Assembly (NCBI RefSeq): GCF_964187505.1
Contig: NZ_CAXLML010000191.1
Span: 1-9,266, forward strand
DNA from: Chordibacter forsetii
GTDB lineage: Bacteria > Verrucomicrobiota > Verrucomicrobiia > Opitutales > Seribacteraceae
Reading direction: 5' to 3'
Length of the DNA stretch: 9,266 bases
Position numbers and translations under genes: made by a program. This document shows, in pieces, positions 6,152-9,266 of the stretch. The notes under the pieces were generated by a model that ran no database searches, was not told the origin of the DNA, and saw only the letters and a list, made by a program, of their open reading frames with translations. How positions within the stretch are numbered: the stretch's first letter is position 1; every line of letters starts with the position of its first letter.

Positions 6152-6795
6152 AAATAATTACAATGCCCAAAGTTTTTTTAGTCTTAATGATGAGCCTCTT
6201 ACCCGTGGTTGTAAGTGCTACCTCTCTATGGTTAAAAAGCAGTAACAATCAACGTGGGATGTTCGGAGGTAAGAGAGCCTTTGCGGTTGGGGATTTGTTG
6301 ACTATTGATGTTGCTGAAACTTCATCTCTATCAGCTTCTCAAAATTCTGTCAGAAATCGTCAATTTGAGGTTGAAAGTGCGGTCAAACAATTTTTGTATG
6401 CTAATAGCAAACTAGGTACGCACAATGGTGGGTTGCCAGGTACTCAAATTGAGAGTCAAAGTAGCAACCAAGGCGGCGGTTCAATAGCTAATACTCAAGA
6501 CCTAAAAAGTCGAGTTAGTGTGATCGTTATTGATGTATTACCAAATGGAGTGCTTGTACTTGAAGGGGCTAGGATGGTTACTTTTTCTGGGGAAAGTTAT
6601 TTCGCCGTTCTCAAGGGAATGGTTCGTCAAGAAGATATCGGTTTTGGTTTTAAGGATGGTTTGAGATACCGAAATATTGTTTCCTCCCAATACATTGCTG
6701 ACGCTCAAATCGAATTTGTTTCAAAAGGCAGCCTTGATGATGCCCAAAAAGAGTCTTGGTATCAAAAACTTTCTACAATTCTCAATCCTTTCTAA
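6148..6795 (+). CDS. flgH: Flagellar L-ring protein FlgH without lipobox cysteine
   Basis: A 215-aa FlgH, which forms the outer-membrane L ring. Conserved parts are SLW near the mature N-terminus, FGGKRAFAVGDLLTIDVAE (family: RRAxxVGDLLTI), VIVIDVLPNGVLVLEG, the GMVRQEDI segment (family: GxVRPxDI), SSQYIADAQIEFVSKGSLDDA (family: SSRIADARIEYxGxGxL) and a C-terminal amphipathic end. A signal peptide is clear (hydrophobic LVLMMSLLPVVV) with a likely signal peptidase I site after VSA. FlgH is normally a lipoprotein, but here the expected cysteine is absent and the whole protein has none. The TTG at 6148 overlaps the flgA stop (TTGA). An ATG at 6163 in the same frame would also give a good signal peptide, so the exact start is uncertain. 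Confidence 0.92.
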   Translation: MKIITMPKVFLVLMMSLLPVVVSATSLWLKSSNNQRGMFGGKRAFAVGDLLTIDVAETSSLSASQNSVRNRQFEVESAVKQFLYANSKLGTHNGGLPGTQIESQSSNQGGGSIANTQDLKSRVSVIVIDVLPNGVLVLEGARMVTFSGESYFAVLKGMVRQEDIGFGFKDGLRYRNIVSSQYIADAQIEFVSKGSLDDAQKESWYQKLSTILNPF

Positions 6796-7898
6796 TGAAG
6801 TCAACCGTTCGATCCTTTGCTTTTTTTCTTTTGGGGGTAGCACCCATTTTTGTGTTTGGTGCTCGAATTAAAGACTTAACCGATGTTCGAGGGTTTAGGA
6901 GTAATCAACTATTTGGATATGGAATTGTTACGGGTTTGAATGGCCAGGGTGATTCTCGAATAGAGTACACCGAGCTAGGAATTCTCAACGCCTTGGAATC
7001 TCTTGGTATTCGTGCGGACAAAGCAGATAAGTCCAGAAATATAGCGGCAGTTATGATTACTGCCGAAATTGGGCCTTTTGGAAAAGCTGGTACTAAGATG
7101 GATTTAACTGTTTCCTCTATCGGTAACGCAGACTCATTGCAGGGGGGTATTTTATTACAAACCCCTCTCAAGGGTGCGGATGGACTTGTATATGCAGTTG
7201 CTCAAGGTCCCGTGTCAATTGGTGGCTTATCAGCCGGAAATGGGGGAGGTAATATTCAGGTTAATCATCCAACAGTCGGTATCGTAACTAATGGTGCTTT
7301 AATTGAGAGAGAGATATTTACTGATGCCTTATCCAAAGATTCAATCGATTTGTTATTAAGATCACCTAATAATTTAACTGCGGTTAAGATGGCTAAGGCT
7401 ATTAATGGTTTTTACCCCGGTTCATCTCTTGCTGTAGATGGTGGTGTCGTTAATGTTAAAGTTCCCTTAGAGTTTCTCGGTCAAACAACCAACTTTATCG
7501 CTGCTGTTGGAGAAGTTGAGGTAAAACCAGATATACCTGCCAAGATTATCATAAACGAGCGGACTGGTACGATTGTGGCTACCCAAAATGTTCGGATTTC
7601 TCCGGTCGCCGTTAGCAGCAGTAATGTTACCATTTTTCTCAACCCGACAACTGGGGTGAGTCAGCCATTACCATTTTCTCGTGGTGCAACCGAAGTTATT
7701 GAGGGTGAAAATGCCGAATTAATTGAGGAGGTAGGTAGATTTGAGTCGCTTGACGAGTTGGATCAGCCAGGGGGGACAACAGTGAATGAATTGGCCACGG
7801 CTCTAAATAAGCTTGGTCTGACAACCCGCGAAATGACTTCAATTTTTCAGTCAATTAAGAATGCCGGTGCCCTTCAAGCCGAGCTTGTTATCAACTAA
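6795..7898 (+). CDS. flgI: Flagellar P-ring protein FlgI
   Basis: A 367-aa FlgI, the periplasmic P-ring subunit around the distal rod. A signal peptide covers about residues 1-22 (FAFFLLGVAPIFVFGA). The mature start ARIKDLTDVRGFRSNQLFGY continues with GIVTGLNGQGD, a family hallmark. Further matches are NIAAVMITAEIGPFGKAGTK, MDLTVSSIGNADSLQGGILL, TPLKGADGLVYAVAQGPVSI, GVVNVKVPL, KIIINERTGTIVA, VRISPVAVS and a C-terminal VNELATALNKLGLTTREM. Length is normal for the family. The ATG at 6795 overlaps the last base of the flgH TAA (TAATG). An in-frame TTG at 6756 lies inside flgH and would add 13 residues before the signal peptide, so it is rejected. Confidence 0.97.
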   Translation: MKSTVRSFAFFLLGVAPIFVFGARIKDLTDVRGFRSNQLFGYGIVTGLNGQGDSRIEYTELGILNALESLGIRADKADKSRNIAAVMITAEIGPFGKAGTKMDLTVSSIGNADSLQGGILLQTPLKGADGLVYAVAQGPVSIGGLSAGNGGGNIQVNHPTVGIVTNGALIEREIFTDALSKDSIDLLLRSPNNLTAVKMAKAINGFYPGSSLAVDGGVVNVKVPLEFLGQTTNFIAAVGEVEVKPDIPAKIIINERTGTIVATQNVRISPVAVSSSNVTIFLNPTTGVSQPLPFSRGATEVIEGENAELIEEVGRFESLDELDQPGGTTVNELATALNKLGLTTREMTSIFQSIKNAGALQAELVIN

Positions 7899-7908
7899 AT
7901 CATTCTTT

Positions 7909-8259
7909 ATGGAAAATAGTAGCATAAGCAGTAAGCATGTAAGTATGGATTCATCCTTACTTATGGAGATGGTTCATTCACAGAAAAATTCCGAGAGTGA
8001 AAAAACTGAATTTGTATCCCAGCAATTTGAATCTGTCCTAGTTAAGCAGTTTCTCAACGATGCCTTAAAGCCAATGTTTAAAGGTGTTTTTAATGAAAAT
8101 AGTGAAGGCCATCGCTTATACAGACATTTTTTTACTGATGCACTGTCCGAGAGCATTGCTCAAGGAGGTGGTTTTGGAATCTCTTCTATTCTCCAGCAGC
8201 AATTATCCCCTGTCGGAAATCATAAGGAAATCGAAACTGACAAGGAAAAATCCAATTAG
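7909..8259 (+). CDS. flgJ: Rod-binding protein FlgJ, short form without muramidase domain
   Basis: A 116-aa protein matching only the N-terminal rod-binding domain of FlgJ, the rod cap/scaffold. Key parts are QQFESVLVKQFLNDALKPMF (about 38-57; family QFExxLLKQMLxxM), HRLYRHFFTDALSESIAQ (about 68-85; family YxDMLDQQLAxxIA) and GGGFGISSILQQQL (about 86-99; family GGxGIAxxLxxQL). Full-length FlgJ of gamma-proteobacteria has a second, peptidoglycan-cutting domain, which is absent here; short forms are common elsewhere and need a separate enzyme. The ATG at 7909 is 10 nt after the flgI stop and gives a sensible short N-terminus. An in-frame ATG at 7861 lies inside flgI and is less likely. flgN follows after 2 nt. 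Confidence 0.85.
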   Translation: MENSSISSKHVSMDSSLLMEMVHSQKNSESEKTEFVSQQFESVLVKQFLNDALKPMFKGVFNENSEGHRLYRHFFTDALSESIAQGGGFGISSILQQQLSPVGNHKEIETDKEKSN

Positions 8260-8261
8260 TC

Positions 8262-8783
8262 GTGGTTAATCTTACACAAACAGTTTCAACGAGTAATAAT
8301 TGGGAAGACCTCCTCGAATTGTTACGTAACGAATTACAGGAATATGGTGGTCTGATTGGGTTGCTAAATGCACAGCAACAGACTATATTAAATCGTAAAC
8401 CAGATAGTCTTTTGGAGATTAACCAGTCCGTACAAGCTCAAATGGAAGCGAGCCAAATCTTACAAAAGCGTCGCCAAGGCTATGTATCGAATTTAGCTTT
8501 AAATTTTGGCCGGCCAAAACAATCCAGCTTAAGCGAATTACTTCCGCACCTCCCTGATGTTACTCAACCTATGTTTGAGAGTATAATTGAGGAAATTAAT
8601 TCTCTTATATCAAATGTTCGTACAAAGGTATCTCAGAACCAAAGACTGCTAGCTCGTTTGCTTGAGGTTACTGATCATATTCTTTCTGTCGCAAGTCCGA
8701 CCTCCCACTCCAAAACCTACTCGAAACAGGGCAAAGTGGGGAATTATTCTTCAACTCCTACGAAGCTGATGGATCGGGCATAA
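8262..8783 (+). CDS. flgN: Flagellar export chaperone FlgN family protein
   Basis: A 173-aa mostly helical protein that fits the FlgN family, cytoplasmic chaperones that keep the hook-junction proteins FlgK and FlgL ready for export. The first helix WEDLLELLRNELQEYGGLIG (about 15-34), then LLNAQQQTILNRKPDSLLEI (family pattern: L..E...L...D...L..L...K), heptad-like helices through about residue 145, and a polar Ser/Thr/Lys-rich tail all fit FlgN. Sequence identity to the family is weak, so the call also rests on its place just before flgK, the usual FlgN client. The GTG start is 2 nt after the flgJ TAG and has no SD in range. FliT-like or other helical chaperones are the alternative. Confidence 0.75.
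   Translation: MVNLTQTVSTSNNWEDLLELLRNELQEYGGLIGLLNAQQQTILNRKPDSLLEINQSVQAQMEASQILQKRRQGYVSNLALNFGRPKQSSLSELLPHLPDVTQPMFESIIEEINSLISNVRTKVSQNQRLLARLLEVTDHILSVASPTSHSKTYSKQGKVGNYSSTPTKLMDRA
8504..8519. repeat. 16-bp perfect palindrome inside flgN
   Basis: TTTTGGCCGGCCAAAA is an exact 16-bp palindrome, with an 8-bp GC-only centre in an AT-rich gene. It encodes NFGRPK of FlgN. It could be a protein-binding site or chance; an exact 16-bp palindrome is expected by chance roughly once per 65 kb of random sequence. Confidence 0.5.
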
Positions 8784-8796
8784 TCATTATAATTTT

Positions 8797-9266
8797 ATGA
8801 TTGGAGGAATTATAAAGAGTACGGAAGCCCTTCGTTTTCACGCGAAGTCAGCGGAAATTGCGGGTCAAAACCTAGCTCATGTTAACGATGAGTCCTACGC
8901 CCGGCAAAGAGTTTTATCGAGAGAAGGTTTAATGTCCAAAGGCCAAGGCGGTCTTAATACGTCTTCGATTGAATCAGACGGACTTGATCAAGCACGTAAC
9001 GAATTGCTTGATAAACGAGTCTTTTCAGAATTCGGTGAATCAGCAAGCATAGAAGCTCAAGTAGAGGTACTTAACTTACTCCAAGCTGCTTTGGGAGAAT
9101 CGGTTAATAGATCAGGTGTGGATGGAGGTTTAGATCTTGAACACAACAGCAACTTAGCCGAGGGGGGGTTAGCTCGAGCTTTAGATGATTTATTTAATGC
9201 ATTTCAGGAATTATCTGCATCGCCCGATGAATCAAATGCTAAGCAAGAAATTTTTCAAAAAATTCA
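8797..9266 (+). CDS. flgK: Flagellar hook-filament junction protein FlgK (HAP1), N-terminal part, cut by window end
   Basis: The first 156 codons of FlgK, the first hook-associated protein, run off the right edge with no stop. The start MIGGIIKSTEALRFHAKSAE, then IAGQNLAHVNDESYARQRV, aligns with the D0 helix of FlgK (family: TTGNNIANANTPGYSRQRV); YARQRV is the key match. Later matches are DGLDQARNELLDKRV (family: RxxDxFLxxQL), EAQVEVLNLLQAALGE (about 88-103), and LARALDDLFNAFQELSASPD (about 126-145; family: LSxxLxxFFNAxQdLAxnP). The usual ANTPGY turn is replaced by HVNDESY. The ATG is 13 nt after flgN; the flanking bases AATCAT (8782-8787) and ATGATT (8797-8802) can pair over the start codon. 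A run of seven G lies at 9162-9168. No SD is seen. Confidence 0.9.
   Translation, partial: MIGGIIKSTEALRFHAKSAEIAGQNLAHVNDESYARQRVLSREGLMSKGQGGLNTSSIESDGLDQARNELLDKRVFSEFGESASIEAQVEVLNLLQAALGESVNRSGVDGGLDLEHNSNLAEGGLARALDDLFNAFQELSASPDESNAKQEIFQKI

Noticed and set aside
8788..8793. TATAAT, a perfect -10 box, between flgN and flgK
   Set aside because: No -35-like element lies about 17 nt upstream, the region is simply AT-rich, and transcription would begin inside the flgK start.
9162..9168. Seven-G run in flgK (and eight-T run at 587-594) as phase-variation sites
   Set aside because: Six-G runs also occur at 7142-7147 and 7770-7775 in flgI, so the length is not exceptional. Nothing shows length variation from a single sequence.

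Overview
The window is a one-strand flagellar gene cluster. All thirteen genes are on the + strand, packed end to end, and none is interrupted. The order is flhF (3' part) - 118-aa membrane protein - fliA - motA - motB - 86-aa acidic protein - flgF - flgG - flgA - flgH - flgI - short flgJ - flgN - flgK (5' part). P-ring (FlgI) and L-ring (FlgH) proteins mean a Gram-negative, diderm cell. The DNA is AT-rich by eye (roughly 40% GC). No start codon has a convincing Shine-Dalgarno sequence, and GTG and TTG starts are common. The gene order, the divergent sequences and the missing SD signals would suit a marine Verrucomicrobiota/PVC-type bacterium. That is a guess from general knowledge and nothing in the window proves it.

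Bases 1-3699 hold regulatory and motor genes. They start with the end of the polar-placement GTPase FlhF, whose GTPase motifs are strongly degenerate. A two-helix membrane protein follows where many clusters carry flhG. Next come the flagellar sigma factor FliA and the stator pair MotA/MotB. MotB keeps its ion-binding Asp26 but has lost two peptidoglycan-binding residues of its OmpA-like domain. A small acidic protein of unknown function closes the block.

Bases 3700-3779 form the only sizeable intergenic gap. It carries a near-consensus sigma-54 (-24/-12) promoter at 3753-3768. Its predicted transcription start falls at about 3779, one base before the flgF GTG, so the flgF message should be leaderless or nearly so.

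Bases 3780-9266 hold the rod, ring and hook-junction genes. FlgF and FlgG form the rod, FlgA assists P-ring assembly, FlgH and FlgI are the rings, a rod-binding FlgJ lacks the muramidase domain, FlgN is the chaperone, and FlgK (cut by the window end) is the hook-filament junction protein. The tight junctions (4-nt, 1-nt or 0-nt spacing) suggest one transcript with translational coupling, started by the sigma-54 promoter. FlgH is unusual in having no cysteine, so it cannot be the usual lipoprotein.

I see no RNA genes, mobile elements, CRISPR arrays or origins. I do not see a wholly new system. The interest lies in the modified flagellar parts (FlhF, MotB, FlgH), two unrecognised small genes, and the promoter/leaderless arrangement.
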